Made by a program: the position numbers and the translations under genes. The notes under the pieces were generated by a model. It saw nothing but the letters and a program-made list of their open reading frames with translations. It searched no databases and had not been told where the DNA came from. Shown piece after piece: positions 26,971 to 39,780 of a DNA stretch of 64,000 bases (its first letter is position 1; each line of letters opens with the position of its first letter). Source of the stretch: an uncultured Roseobacter sp. (GTDB lineage Bacteria > Pseudomonadota > Alphaproteobacteria > Rhodobacterales > Rhodobacteraceae); contig NZ_CANMDB010000013.1 of assembly GCF_947496515.1 (NCBI RefSeq), forward strand, positions 62,001 through 126,000, written 5' to 3'.

Positions 26971-28864
26971 CGCGGAGGGTGAGTTTGGCTACTTCTGTTG
27001 GGTCAAATGCGCAAAGTACCGTGCCACCGCATCGGCAAAATCCAAACTGCGGCTATGCAGGCCCGCCAAGTCGCCTTGGCGGATAAGTATAAGGCACTCT
27101 GGACGCGCCTCCAACATGTCCGCGAAATCCTCAGCGACGAGGTGACATGGCGTGTCATCGTCGATGGCTTTCCCTCCACGACCAGCGGCGGAGGCGACAT
27201 GCCCGCTCCGCCCACGGATTTCAAAGCAGAAGTCATCGACTGATGCCAGAAAAAGGCATTTCCGGAAAGGAACGAGCCCGGTGGCCCGTCGGGCAAAGTA
27301 GGAAGCGAGTAGACCTCCGAAATGTCGACCCGCTCGTCACCATCGTAAGACCGCGCTCGCGGATGTGTCGCGCAGCACCGAACAGCATGATCGTGCGCCC
27401 AGCGTGATCAATGGCATGCAGAGCGACAGGTTTTCTTCGTAAACCGGCAGGGCGTCCACATTTGCTCGGAGCCCCGCCCCCCGCTGCCGGAGGTCAGGTC
27501 GTTTTGGGTAAATCCGCGATGGATCTCGCCCACCCTGAACGCTTCAATGCGATGAGTAATGGTATCCGCCGTTTTGTGACACCCAGATCCAGAACCAAAA
27601 ACTCCGTGTTGAGGCGCATCGCGTCCGGGGGCGCTCGTCAATTCGGATAGCGCCATCGGGATTTCGCTTTGGGTGGTCAGACTGTTGGTGCCTTCGATTA
27701 AGTCTGGTTCTTCGGACGAGGTATAATTTCTGTCGCTGCGCCCGGGCGCATGGCGTTGTTCAAAAGCCTCTGCTGCGGTGCGTTGACATCAACAGCGTGC
27801 AACCTGTCCGCCGCTTTCTGGGAGGGCCTGCGGCGGATGGCATACGTAATGTGTAGTCTGGGCTCGTTTCGAGCGGATCCTCGATGCTGTCTGGGCGCGG
27901 GCGCGCCAGGCTGACTGACATCGGAAAGTCAAAACGAGGCAGATGGTCCGAAAAACGTGGGTCGCGGCGGCAAACGGCAGCGGTTTATAGATGCGACGAG
28001 CCTCCTGTCGAATGAAGAAATGGACGCCATAAAGGTGACCGACCGTGATGCTCACGGCTAGGTCTTAAGGAAAGAGCGAGCCGAGCCCGTAGGAGGCCGG
28101 CCAGAGCCGGATCAACAACACGTTGCTGCGAATGAGTGTGCAAAAATCGCCTGCCAACCAGACCATCAGCTGCCCTGCGCCTCACCGCTGCGCGGCGGCC
28201 TCTCCAGCAACCCAGAGGACCGTGTCGAGGTAAGACACAGCAAGTCACCCCCTAGGTAGAACGTCAGAGACCCGTCCATTGCACCTGCCGTTTGGCGGGT
28301 TGCCAGCGCTCTATGCGGGCGGCTGCAAGACCAGCATGTTCAAGACTTCCTGATCCGGGGAGGCTGGTGCAGGATCGCTCTAACATCCTCAGCGTTAATC
28401 AGCGACGAGAAGACGAGGTTCTGCCGCAGCGCCGGTTCTGACGTCAGCCAGGCCCGCAATTTCAGTAACTATCAGTTTGGCTGATAGAGAATTGCTTTTG
28501 AACGGGTTTTTCATCAGTATCTACCGGTCGGCTATGAAGGATCACGAGCGCTGGTAAACGCCGGGCTGCATTGCAGTGCCCGGTCTCAGCTAACGGATAC
28601 GATCATACCCGTCATCAAGGGACCGTGGCTGGAGTACGGCATGGACCCAACCCGCATGTCTCCCGGAGATGCCATCCAGTGTATCCATTACTTCGGCGCC
28701 TGTGTTTTAATACTTGTCAGTAACCGATTGAACCCTTTCAGATAATCGGAAAAGGACCACTCGGTGTCCGGCGCTGTCTGGTGGTCTTGCCAACCGTGCT
28801 GCTCAGGCTGCGTCTCTACCGGGCTGAAGTTGCGCCGGAACCGTCCGGTTCATAGGAAGGCGAT
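26971..28864. other. 1.9-kb gene-poor region
   Basis: No intact gene is supported. Open frames here are short, lack ribosome sites and match no family I recognise. An 81-codon plus-strand frame at 26998-27243 is the best of them but is weak. A stem-loop CCGCCAAG/CTTGGCGG lies at 27063-27082 without a T tract. The sequence looks like decayed accessory DNA, but no insertion-sequence ends or transposase motifs can be pointed to. Confidence 0.45.
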
Positions 28865-29035
28865 GTGCAGCGGTACCATGTTTTTAACCCACCAATCGAC
28901 CAGCCCAACACGACCGAGAACATAGAGGCGGGTTGCACCGTTACGCAGTGCAAGGCGCCGCTGGCCGAGGGCGATCTGGAAAAGCTTTTCGCCTCAGCCC
29001 CACGTGCCTTGAGGGATCAAACCAGACAGATATAA
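28865..29035 (+). CDS. Possible 56-residue small protein
   Basis: A GTG-started frame with AGGAAGG four bases upstream encodes a 56-residue acidic peptide ending LEKLFASAPRALRDQTRQI. It has two cysteines (GCTVTQC) and a third-position GC bias somewhat like neighbouring genes. I do not recognise a family. It is reported because of the ribosome site and position, and may be spurious or the tail of a decayed gene. Confidence 0.3.
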   Translation: MQRYHVFNPPIDQPNTTENIEAGCTVTQCKAPLAEGDLEKLFASAPRALRDQTRQI

Positions 29036-29140
29036 CGCACAGAGATCAGACGCTGGGATATGTGACAACGCCGGGTGACATTGCGTGGCCCTTGTTTCCC
29101 CGCCACCATCGGCAGACCTGCCCGGAGACTGACGCGACCC

Positions 29141-29608
29141 ATGCAAGACCAGTTCAGCCACAGTGACAGCCGCTTTTTGCAGGCCTTCCTGCGCCCTGCC
29201 TGGGTGGTGATGATGGTTGCGCAGATGGTGCTGGGGCTCGGGCTGGCGGTCACGCTGATCGTGAAATACTACATGCTGGTGGTGGGAACGAGCGTCTGCA
29301 CGGCGGATGCGAACACGTTGGGCAACCTGATCCGCTGTACGCCGACGCTGAACATCGTCGCACACTTCGTCCTGGCGGTAGCGGCCTTTCGCTTTGCGGC
29401 ATTTATGTTCGCTGACCGCCCCCAGGCGCTTTTGGGGCCGTTGATGGTCGCCTTGGGCGGAACCCTTCTGAAGGTCTTGTCCGACCTTACGCATGGGTCC
29501 GCCAGCTGGGCGGGGGCTGCCACCATCGTGACCTTGATGTTGGGGATCTCGGCGATTTTCGGCGCCCAGGTCTATTTGCGCAACAGCGCACGGCGCAGCG
29601 ACAGCTGA
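29141..29608 (+). CDS. Hypothetical membrane protein, about four transmembrane segments
   Basis: A 155-residue protein, clearly hydrophobic, with segments around WVVMMVAQMVLGLGLAVTLI, LNIVAHFVLAVAAF, LLGPLMVALGGTLLKVL and AATIVTLMLGISAIFGAQVY. The family is not recognised. The ATG at 29141 begins the hydrophobic protein; the frame also extends back to 29075. Hydrophobic periodicity and GC-rich third positions argue that it is real. It precedes the catabolic island but is separated from it by about 200 bases. Confidence 0.6.
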   Translation: MQDQFSHSDSRFLQAFLRPAWVVMMVAQMVLGLGLAVTLIVKYYMLVVGTSVCTADANTLGNLIRCTPTLNIVAHFVLAVAAFRFAAFMFADRPQALLGPLMVALGGTLLKVLSDLTHGSASWAGAATIVTLMLGISAIFGAQVYLRNSARRSDS

Positions 29609-29816
29609 TCCCCTTCAACAATGAAATCATGTGGTGGGGTAGGGTTCTCCGGTGTGCCCGGCAGCGGGCGTCGGTCCCCAAAAAAGAGACGACCGGGTAC
29701 GCAGCCGCACTTGTCGTGATCCGGGATCAGCCTGCCATGGGGCACGATTATGCCACGCCCGATGCGCCTTTCCAAAGGCCGCTCTGGGGGATCAACATGA
29801 ACGGGAGGAGAACTTC

Positions 29817-31073
29817 ATGAAGAAGACATTGCTTGGTACACTATCGGTTGCCGCGCTGATGAGCGCCGGTGCGACCGCCGCGCAGGCCGAGGCCGTCAAG
29901 ATTGGCGTTCTGGCCACACTCGAAGGAACCTATACGGCCTTGGGCGAAGACGGCGTTCGCGGGATGCGCACGGCATTGGCGCAGATCGGCGATACAGTCG
30001 GCGGCCGCGAGATCGAGCTGATCATCCAGTCCACCGATGCGTCACCGGATTCAGCCCTGCGCGGGGCGCGCAAGCTGGTCGAGCAGGATGGCGTCGATAT
30101 CATCCTGGGGCCACTGTCTGGGTCCGAGGGGATCGCGATCCGGGACTATTCCAAGACCCAGCCGGGTGTGACCTTTATCAATGGCATCTCCGGCGCGATG
30201 GAGACGACATTCGTCACCCCGTCGGAGAACTTCTTTCGGTTCAACACCGATGGGGCGCAGTGGTCGGTCGGTCTGGGCGACTATGCCTTCAATGAGAAGG
30301 GCTATGAGACCGTCGCCACCGTCGGCGAGGACTATTCCTTTATCTACACCCAGGTCTTCGGCTTCACGACAGAGTTCTGTGCCGCGGGCGGTGAAGTGAC
30401 GGAGCGGCTCTGGGTCCCGCTGGGCACCAAGGATTTCGGCTCGATCATCGCGGCGCTGCCCGACGATGTGGACGCGATCTATCTGGGGCTCGGGGGCGGT
30501 GACGCGGTCAACTTCCTCAACCAGTACCAGCAGGCGGGTGGTGATGCCAACCTGATCGGCGGCTCGATCATGGTGGACGGGACGGTCCTGTCGTCTGAAG
30601 GTTCTGCCAAGGATGCGTTGATCGGCGTGCCGTCCGCAGGCCCGCAGGCTGACACCTGGGACGATCCAAAATGGCAGTCCTATGTGAAGGCCTACCAGGA
30701 TACCTTCCCGCCCGATCAGCGGTTTCCGTCCCCGTCGCTGCTGGCCACCGGGTACTATAACGCGACCACGGCCATGGCGCAGTGCATGGACAACGTGAAC
30801 GGCGATCTGAGCGATGGCCACGCGGCCTTCCGGGACTGCCTGAGCACGCTGGAACTGGACGCGCCCAACGGCAAGATCACCCTGGATGAAAACCGCCAGG
30901 CCATCGGCGCCAATTTCGTCTCCGAAGTGATTGAACTGGATGACGGCACGTTGGCCACTCAGATGGTCAAAAAGGTCGATGATGTGAACCAGACGCTGGG
31001 CATCGACAAGGCGGCCTTCACCGCAATCGGTCTGCCGGGGCGTGACACGCCCGAGTGCAAATCCTCCTACTGA
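29817..31073 (+). CDS. ABC transporter substrate-binding protein, branched-chain amino acid type
   Basis: A 418-residue periplasmic binding protein (type I fold, LivJ family): signal peptide MKKTLLGTLSVAALMSAGA to AQA, then VKIGVLATLEGTYTALGEDGVRG and ILGPLSGSEGIAIRDYSKTQ. The ATG has GGGAGGAG upstream; the frame opens earlier at 29652. It is the first gene of the plus-strand island, and its permeases and ATPases lie at 34764-39777. The family binds amino acids, amides, aromatic acids and urea, so the ligand cannot be read from sequence. Confidence 0.93.
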   Translation: MKKTLLGTLSVAALMSAGATAAQAEAVKIGVLATLEGTYTALGEDGVRGMRTALAQIGDTVGGREIELIIQSTDASPDSALRGARKLVEQDGVDIILGPLSGSEGIAIRDYSKTQPGVTFINGISGAMETTFVTPSENFFRFNTDGAQWSVGLGDYAFNEKGYETVATVGEDYSFIYTQVFGFTTEFCAAGGEVTERLWVPLGTKDFGSIIAALPDDVDAIYLGLGGGDAVNFLNQYQQAGGDANLIGGSIMVDGTVLSSEGSAKDALIGVPSAGPQADTWDDPKWQSYVKAYQDTFPPDQRFPSPSLLATGYYNATTAMAQCMDNVNGDLSDGHAAFRDCLSTLELDAPNGKITLDENRQAIGANFVSEVIELDDGTLATQMVKKVDDVNQTLGIDKAAFTAIGLPGRDTPECKSSY

Positions 31074-31153
31074 GGGGGTTGGATCTGTCCGGGCCGGATC
31101 GTGTTGCCCGGACAGGTCCGTCTTACACAACATCTCACCCCGGGGCGGGAGCC

Positions 31154-32179
31154 ATGACGCTCATCACCTATCCCACACGCGTTCACTTTGCGGACGACGT
31201 GATGCAGGAAGCTTTGCACTCTGAACTGGAGCGCGCGGGTGTCGCCGCACCGCTGCTGATCTGCCGCAGTGAACTGAATGAGAGCGAGTTCTCCTTTCGT
31301 GTCCGGGAAGGGGTGCCCGGCAAGACGGCCGTTCAGAGTTTGTTGTTCGACGAAAAGAGCGATCTGCGAGATCTGGCCCGCACGGCGATTGATCTGCGCA
31401 ATACGCCCGATGCGCTGATTGCGTTTGGGTCCGCGCGGGCGATCGAGCTGGCCCGCAAGTGCCGGTTCGCGCTGACCCAGGTGACCGGGACGCGCCCGGC
31501 GCTTTATGCCATTCCGGGTGTTGACGGTCTGCCCGGACCCTGCACGCGCAATCTGGAGACCTGGCGCGCGGGGCTGCCGACGGTGCTGATCTGCGACCCG
31601 ACGTTGACGCTGAATGCGGACCCGGGCCAGTCGTGGCGCAGCGTCGTGCTGAGCCTTGTCCGTTGTGTGGAATCTTACCTGGCGCAGTCTTTCAATCCGC
31701 CTGCCGATGGTATGGCGCTGGATGGGGTAGGGCGGTCCTTGGGCATGTTGCCGCGGATCAACAGCGCCCGGCGGGGCGCCGGTGGCCTTGATCTGCAACG
31801 GGATATGATGGCGGCGAGCCTGAATGCGTCGCTGTCTCAGGAAAAGGGCGTGGGCCCGGCGCTTACCCTCGCCGATGCCCTGGCGCGGGAGCAGCGCGGG
31901 CTGGAAGTGCCGGATATGGCGCGCCTGCTGTTGCCAGAGATCATCCGGCGGGGCAGCGTCAGCGCCGACCGGGCGGACATGTTGCTCAAGCTGCTGGGCC
32001 GGGGGCAGGCCGACCTTGGCGATGCGATGGAGGATGTATTGGCGGGGGCGCCGCTCGCAGCGAGCCTGTCGGATATGGGTGTCGAACGAGCGACCCTGCA
32101 GCAGGTGGCGCAACGCACGCAGGACAAGACCGGGCTTAGCTTTGAGGCTACCTGCGATGTGCTGGCAGCGGTGTATTAG
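31154..32179 (+). CDS. Iron-alcohol-dehydrogenase-fold protein lacking the metal ligands
   Basis: A 341-residue protein that follows the Fe-ADH/maleylacetate reductase layout: a nucleotide-binding half with DALIAFGSARAIELA, then the helical half with FNPPADGMALDGVGR. The usual metal site is missing. Asp185 is kept, but the next ligand position (189) is Leu, and the HxxAH and HG blocks are replaced by GVGPALTLADAL and LEVPDMARLLLP, with no histidines. Either it works without metal, as some maleylacetate-reductase-like enzymes may, or it is not an oxidoreductase. It lies seven bases before an aldehyde dehydrogenase gene. ATG at 31154. Confidence 0.75.
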   Translation: MTLITYPTRVHFADDVMQEALHSELERAGVAAPLLICRSELNESEFSFRVREGVPGKTAVQSLLFDEKSDLRDLARTAIDLRNTPDALIAFGSARAIELARKCRFALTQVTGTRPALYAIPGVDGLPGPCTRNLETWRAGLPTVLICDPTLTLNADPGQSWRSVVLSLVRCVESYLAQSFNPPADGMALDGVGRSLGMLPRINSARRGAGGLDLQRDMMAASLNASLSQEKGVGPALTLADALAREQRGLEVPDMARLLLPEIIRRGSVSADRADMLLKLLGRGQADLGDAMEDVLAGAPLAASLSDMGVERATLQQVAQRTQDKTGLSFEATCDVLAAVY

Positions 32180-32186
32180 GACGGAT

Positions 32187-33617
32187 ATGAAACCGAATTT
32201 GATCAACGGAAAGTGGGAGGCCACGGGCCACGGTGTTGAAAACATCAACCCGTCCGACATCATGGATGTAATCGACGTCTATGCGCAGGCGGGTCGGGCA
32301 GAAACCGAAGCGGCCATTGCCGCCGCTGCCGAGGCCTTTCCCGCCTGGTCATTGAGCACACCGCAGCAACGGCACGATATTCTGCACCGCGCGGGCGACG
32401 AAATCCTGACGCGCTGCGAGGAACTGGCCACCCTGCTGGCGCGGGAGGAAGGCAAGATACTGGCCGAGGCCCGCGGCGAGGTAACCCGTGCAGGGCATAT
32501 CATGTTGTTTTTCGCGGGCGAGGCGCTGCGGCAGCGCGGCGAGCTGAGGGAGTCTGTGCGCCCCGGTGTGCAGGTCGATGTCACGCGCGAACCGGTGGGC
32601 GTTATCGGGGTCATCACGCCGTGGAATTTCCCCATCGCAATCCCCGCGTGGAAAATCGCACCGGCGTTGTGTCACGGCAACACGGTGGTTTTCAAACCGG
32701 CGGAACTGGTACCCGGTTGCGCTTGGGCCTTGGTCGATATCCTCCACCGGGCGGGCATGCCCCCGGGTGTGCTCAATCTGGTGATGGGAAAGGGCGCGGT
32801 TGTCGGCCAGACCATGCTGGAGGATGCCCGTGTCGATGCGATTACCTTCACCGGATCACAGGTCACGGGCGCACGTGTGGCAGCCGCCAGCCTACCTTTG
32901 ATGCGCAAGGTGCAGCTTGAGATGGGCGGGAAAAACCCGTTGGTGGTGCTGGATGATGCGGATCTCGATGTGGCGGTGGACTGTGCGCTGGATGGCGCCT
33001 TCTATTCGACCGGGCAGCGGTGCACGGCCTCCTCCCGTCTGATCGTGACGCGCGGTATCCATGACCGGTTTGTCGCAGCACTGGCCGAGCGTGTGTCGCA
33101 GCTGCGGGTGGGCCCTGCGCTGGCGGAAAACACGCAAATCGGTCCTGTGGTCGATTCGATTCAACTGTCCCAAGACATCGACTACATCGCCACCGCCCGG
33201 CGTCAGGGCGGTGTTTTGCGCGCGGGCGGAGACACCGTGCGATTGCAGACAGAAGGGTACTTTCTGCAACCCGCGCTGATCACCGAGACCCACCCCGACA
33301 TGCAGATCAACCGCGAGGAGGTTTTTGGCCCTGTCGCCTCTGTCATCGCGGTAGAGGATTACGAGGCAGCGCTGGCGATGGCAAATGACACGCCCTTCGG
33401 TCTCAGCGGCGGGATCTGTACCACCAGTCTGAAATATGCCAGCGATTTCAAGCGCAAAGCCCAGGTGGGAATGGTTATGGTCAACCTGCCAACCGCCGGC
33501 GTGGACTATCACGTGCCCTTCGGCGGGCGCAAAGCGTCGAGTTTCGGGCCGCGCGAACAGGGAAGCCATGCGGCGGAGTTCTTCACGGTGGTCAAGACGG
33601 CCTACACGCGGCCCTGA
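32187..33617 (+). CDS. NAD(P)-dependent aldehyde dehydrogenase (alpha-ketoglutaric semialdehyde type)
   Basis: A 476-residue ALDH superfamily enzyme with ITPWNFPIAIPAWKIAPAL, FTGSQVTG, catalytic Glu245 in LEMGGKNP and catalytic Cys279 in GQRCTASSR. The GQRCTASSR loop and overall length resemble 2,5-dioxovalerate (alpha-ketoglutaric semialdehyde) dehydrogenases, though the real substrate may differ. The ATG has AGGA five bases before it. It oxidises an aldehyde to an acid, probably late in the pathway encoded by the surrounding genes. Confidence 0.93.
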   Translation: MKPNLINGKWEATGHGVENINPSDIMDVIDVYAQAGRAETEAAIAAAAEAFPAWSLSTPQQRHDILHRAGDEILTRCEELATLLAREEGKILAEARGEVTRAGHIMLFFAGEALRQRGELRESVRPGVQVDVTREPVGVIGVITPWNFPIAIPAWKIAPALCHGNTVVFKPAELVPGCAWALVDILHRAGMPPGVLNLVMGKGAVVGQTMLEDARVDAITFTGSQVTGARVAAASLPLMRKVQLEMGGKNPLVVLDDADLDVAVDCALDGAFYSTGQRCTASSRLIVTRGIHDRFVAALAERVSQLRVGPALAENTQIGPVVDSIQLSQDIDYIATARRQGGVLRAGGDTVRLQTEGYFLQPALITETHPDMQINREEVFGPVASVIAVEDYEAALAMANDTPFGLSGGICTTSLKYASDFKRKAQVGMVMVNLPTAGVDYHVPFGGRKASSFGPREQGSHAAEFFTVVKTAYTRP

Positions 33618-33671
33618 AGAGTGTCGCTGGCGGGGCTTCGGGTGCTTTGCAGGCGGGCGCCGGGATACCCT

Positions 33672-33700
33672 CAAGTCTGATTTTTGGTCCCCGAGACTTG
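33672..33700. promoter_or_regulatory. Inverted repeat upstream of the AraC gene
   Basis: CAAGTCT (33672-33678) and AGACTTG (33694-33700), a perfect 7-bp inverted repeat with a 15-base spacer, about 95 bases before the AraC-family start. It could be an operator or a weak ALDH-gene terminator. Confidence 0.3.
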
Positions 33701-33793
33701 TCAGGTCCTTGCCTTTCGTGCCCCGATGAGTGACCACCGCCGCTGCCCGATCTTCCGGTGCTCGGCGCTGCTTTGACTGGGAGGATCAGAGCA

Positions 33794-34636
33794 ATGAGTC
33801 AGGCAATCGCAGTGTGCCACGGTGAATTCGGCCGTGCCGCGCTCTACAATCTTAACAAGGCCATCATCACACACGCGCACCGCGAGGGGCATCTGATTTT
33901 CCACGTAGACGGCAACCCGGCACGGGTTCCGACCGGGGATCAGGTGGTCGATATCTCGCCGGGCAAGGCAGCCGCCATCAGCCCGTGGGAGCCGCATGGA
34001 TTCGAGGTCACCGAAGACGGTCACAACATCTGTCTGGTGCTCTACATCAAGCCGATGTGGTTTCTCGAAAACAGCACCTCGGCTGAGTTTGCGCTGAAAT
34101 TCGGGCGCAGCGATCTGGAACTCACCCAGGAGATGCGCGGCCTGGTGAACAGGCTGACGGCACTGCTTCTGGATGACGAGGATCAGACCGGGTTTGACCA
34201 GCTGCTGTTTGGTCTGACCCGCGAGAGCTTTGATCTGTCCTGGCGCAATGATGCGGCGACGTTGCGCAGCAAGACCTATGACCGGTTCAGCGATTTCCGG
34301 GTGCGTCGGTCGTTGCGGCTGATCCAGGAAAAGATGGGGCAGGATATGGACATGGAGCATATGGCCCGGTCCGTAGGGCTGTCGCGTCCGCATTTCTTCA
34401 AGCTCTTCAAGCAGTACATGGGTGTCACGCCGAATGTGTACATGAACACGCTGCGGTCCGAGCGGGCGATCGAAGAGCTGCTACAAACAGAGAAATCAGT
34501 AACGGACATCGCCTTTGATCTGGGCTTTTCCAGCCAGGCGAGCTTTACCCGGTTTTTTTCAAGCAATGTGGGCATCGCCCCGTCGGAATATCGCCGGGTT
34601 GCGCATGTGACCAGCGGCGCTTTTCCGATGATGTGA
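33794..34636 (+). CDS. AraC-family transcription regulator
   Basis: A 280-residue regulator with an N-terminal cupin-like sensor (about 15-110, with HREGHLIFHVDGNPARVP and ISPWEPHGFEV) and two helix-turn-helix motifs at the C-terminus (HMARSVGLSRPHFFKLFKQ and VTDIAFDLGFSSQASFTRFF). The ATG at 33794 has GGGAGG upstream. It lies inside the island, between the aldehyde dehydrogenase and the permease genes, so it probably activates them in response to the pathway substrate. Confidence 0.92.
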   Translation: MSQAIAVCHGEFGRAALYNLNKAIITHAHREGHLIFHVDGNPARVPTGDQVVDISPGKAAAISPWEPHGFEVTEDGHNICLVLYIKPMWFLENSTSAEFALKFGRSDLELTQEMRGLVNRLTALLLDDEDQTGFDQLLFGLTRESFDLSWRNDAATLRSKTYDRFSDFRVRRSLRLIQEKMGQDMDMEHMARSVGLSRPHFFKLFKQYMGVTPNVYMNTLRSERAIEELLQTEKSVTDIAFDLGFSSQASFTRFFSSNVGIAPSEYRRVAHVTSGAFPMM

Positions 34637-34731
34637 AAACCGAGCAGACTATTGGGTACGCCCGGGTCTGCACCCTTGCCCTAAGCTGACCCCCGAGAGA
34701 GTACCCGTCGAGGGCACCAGGGAGGTCAGAT

Positions 34732-34767
34732 TTGAAAAGCCCGCCGATGATAGGGGTCGGGGCGTGA
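34732..34767 (+). promoter_or_regulatory. 11-codon leader ORF coupled to the LivH-like gene
   Basis: A TTG codon six bases after GGAGG opens an 11-residue frame whose TGA overlaps the GTG start of the permease gene (GTGA). The permease's own GTG lacks a strong ribosome site, so ribosomes finishing this leader may restart there. Confidence 0.4.
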
Positions 34768-35777
34768 GGCGGTTCGCCAATACGCATCCCGTCTGGACCG
34801 CGCTGATTGCGCTGGTCGTCGTGATCCTGTTGTGGCTGATTTTTGCCATATGGCCGCCCGGTCTGGTCGACGTGATCGGCAGAAAGAAAGTGTTCCTCGC
34901 CGCGCTTTTCAACGGCATCACGCTGGGGGGGCTCTATTTCCTTGTGGCCAGTGGCTTTACGCTGATCTTCGGGCTGATGCGCAACGTGAACCTCGCGCAC
35001 GGAACGCTCTACCTGCTGGGCGGATACATCGGGTTCCACACGGCCGATATCACCGGGTACTGGCTGCTGGCCTTCCCGGTGGCCTTTGTGGTCGTGGGGT
35101 TCTGCGGGGTGCTGCTGCAAGTACTGGTGTTCCGACGAATGGAAGGGCAGGACCTGCGCCAGACCCTTGTGACCATTGGCATTTCGATCGTGATGGCTGA
35201 TCTGATGCTCTGGGGCTTCGGAGGGGACTTTTTCAACATTTCGCCGCCCTCATGGCTCAGCGGCCCGGTGGAGACTTTTCTGGTCACCACAGTCAAGCGC
35301 TCCGGTGATCTGGTCTATATGAAGTATCCGATGGTGCGGATCGTGATCTTTATCGCGGCGGTCGTGGTGGGCGTGGCCATGTGGCTGGCGCTGAACCGCA
35401 CACGGATCGGCATGATGATCCGCGCGGGCGTCGATGACCGTGACATGCTGCAGGCCACCGGCGCACGTATCCAGATCGTCTTTGTCGGGGTCTTTGCCTT
35501 TGGCGCGGGGCTTGCTGGCATCGCGGGTGTGGTGGGCGGGACCTTCCAGTCGGTCGCCCCGGGAGAGGACATCCGATTTCTTCTCGCCTCGCTGGTGGTG
35601 GTGATCGTGGGTGGCATGGGGTCTATCCCCGGCGCGGCTCTGGGCGCGTTGCTGATTGGCTTGGCCGAGCAGTTCGGGTCTGTCTATTTCCCGACGTATG
35701 CGGTGGTTCTGACCTTCCTCATCATGGTTGTCGTGCTGGCGTTCCGGCCACAGGGCCTGATGGGCTCGGAGGGCTGA
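34764..35777 (+). CDS. ABC transporter permease, LivH type
   Basis: A 337-residue polytopic membrane protein. The conserved LivH blocks are FNGITLGGLYFLVASGFTLIFGLMRNVNLAHG, here broken up as NGITLGGLYFLVASG followed by LMRNVNLAHGTLYLLGGY, and GGMGSIPGAALGALLIGLAEQ near the end. An extra hydrophobic segment precedes the usual start. With LivM and the two ATPases it forms the inner membrane importer for the ligand of the binding protein at 29817. GTG start, coupled to a short leader ORF. Confidence 0.93.
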   Translation: MRRFANTHPVWTALIALVVVILLWLIFAIWPPGLVDVIGRKKVFLAALFNGITLGGLYFLVASGFTLIFGLMRNVNLAHGTLYLLGGYIGFHTADITGYWLLAFPVAFVVVGFCGVLLQVLVFRRMEGQDLRQTLVTIGISIVMADLMLWGFGGDFFNISPPSWLSGPVETFLVTTVKRSGDLVYMKYPMVRIVIFIAAVVVGVAMWLALNRTRIGMMIRAGVDDRDMLQATGARIQIVFVGVFAFGAGLAGIAGVVGGTFQSVAPGEDIRFLLASLVVVIVGGMGSIPGAALGALLIGLAEQFGSVYFPTYAVVLTFLIMVVVLAFRPQGLMGSEG

Positions 35778-35781
35778 GGCG

Positions 35782-36848
35782 GTGGTGGACGTGACCCCCG
35801 ATCTGGCACGGAGCCGCCCCCGCAATGGCGGTACATGGGTCGAACGGGTGCCCCCCGCCTACTGGGTGCTGAGCGTGCTTTTGCTGGTCATCCCGGCCTT
35901 TGTGAGCCCCTTCGTGATGTTCCAGATCATGGGATGGACGTTCATCCTCGGGATCATATCGCTGAGCCTGATGTTTCTCGCAGGCTATGGCGGCATGGTG
36001 AGCCTCGCGCAGATGGCCTTTGCGGGGTTCGCGGGCTACATGATGGCGATTTTCGGAGACAGCGCCATCGCGACGATCTCGCAGGGCTGGCCGTGGTGGA
36101 TCGCAATCCCCCTGGCGCTGCTGCTGACGACGCTCTTTGCCACGCTGGTCGGCTGGTTGGCTGTGCGCACCGAAGGCATCTATACCATCATGATCACGCT
36201 GGCGATTGCGGCTGCCTTTTTCTATTTCACCCGGCAGAATTATGACCTCTTCAACGGGTTTCAGGGGTTCAACTCCGTGCTGCCGCCGCAGCTGTTTGGG
36301 GTGGACTGGCGCGGACCCTACGCGTTTTACTATCTGACGCTCGGCTTCGCCGTGCTGGCCTATGCGCTGGTGCTCTATATCAGCCGCGCACCGTTCGGGC
36401 TGAGCCTGCAGGGCGTCCGCGACAATCCGCGCCGCATGGCGGCGTTGGGCTACAATGTGACGGCGCACCGGGTCGCGGCCTACGCTTTTGCGGGCTGTCT
36501 GGCCGGGGTGGGGGGCATATTGCTGACTTGGCAGTCGAGCCAGATCTCGCCCGGCACGGTGGGCATCGGTCCGGCCATCGACATCCTCATCATCGCGGTC
36601 ATCGGTGGTCTTCGCCATCCAATCGGTCCGTTCATCGGGGCTTTCATCTACGTCATTCTCAAGACCTTTGCGGTGGATTTCCTGCTCAGCCTCGGTCTCG
36701 CGGGGGAGCGCTTTCAGCTGGTGATCGGGCTGGGATTTCTGGTGATCGTGTTCTTTTCACCCGATGGCGTGCTGGGCCTGTGGGAGAAGCTCCGCGCGTC
36801 CCGCAACCGCGATCCGCTGACGGGCCAGGACCGCGGGAGGGACCCGCT

Positions 36849-36852
<4 letters not shown>
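35782..36852 (+). CDS. ABC transporter permease, LivM type
   Basis: A 356-residue membrane protein with the LivM blocks ISLSLMFLAGYGGMVSLAQMAFAG, seen as SLSLMFLAGYGGMVSLAQMA, then GWLAVRTEGIYTIMITLAIA, and GVRDNPRRMAALGYN with GGLRHPIGPFIGAF. It pairs with the LivH-type permease four bases upstream. A GTG start is used, and its stop overlaps the next ATG. Confidence 0.93.
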
Positions 36853-39777
<2,925 letters not shown>

Positions 39778-39780
39778 GCC

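Noticed and set aside
26971-28864. An insertion sequence in the gene-poor region
   Set aside because: No transposase motif, terminal inverted repeats or target duplication could be seen.
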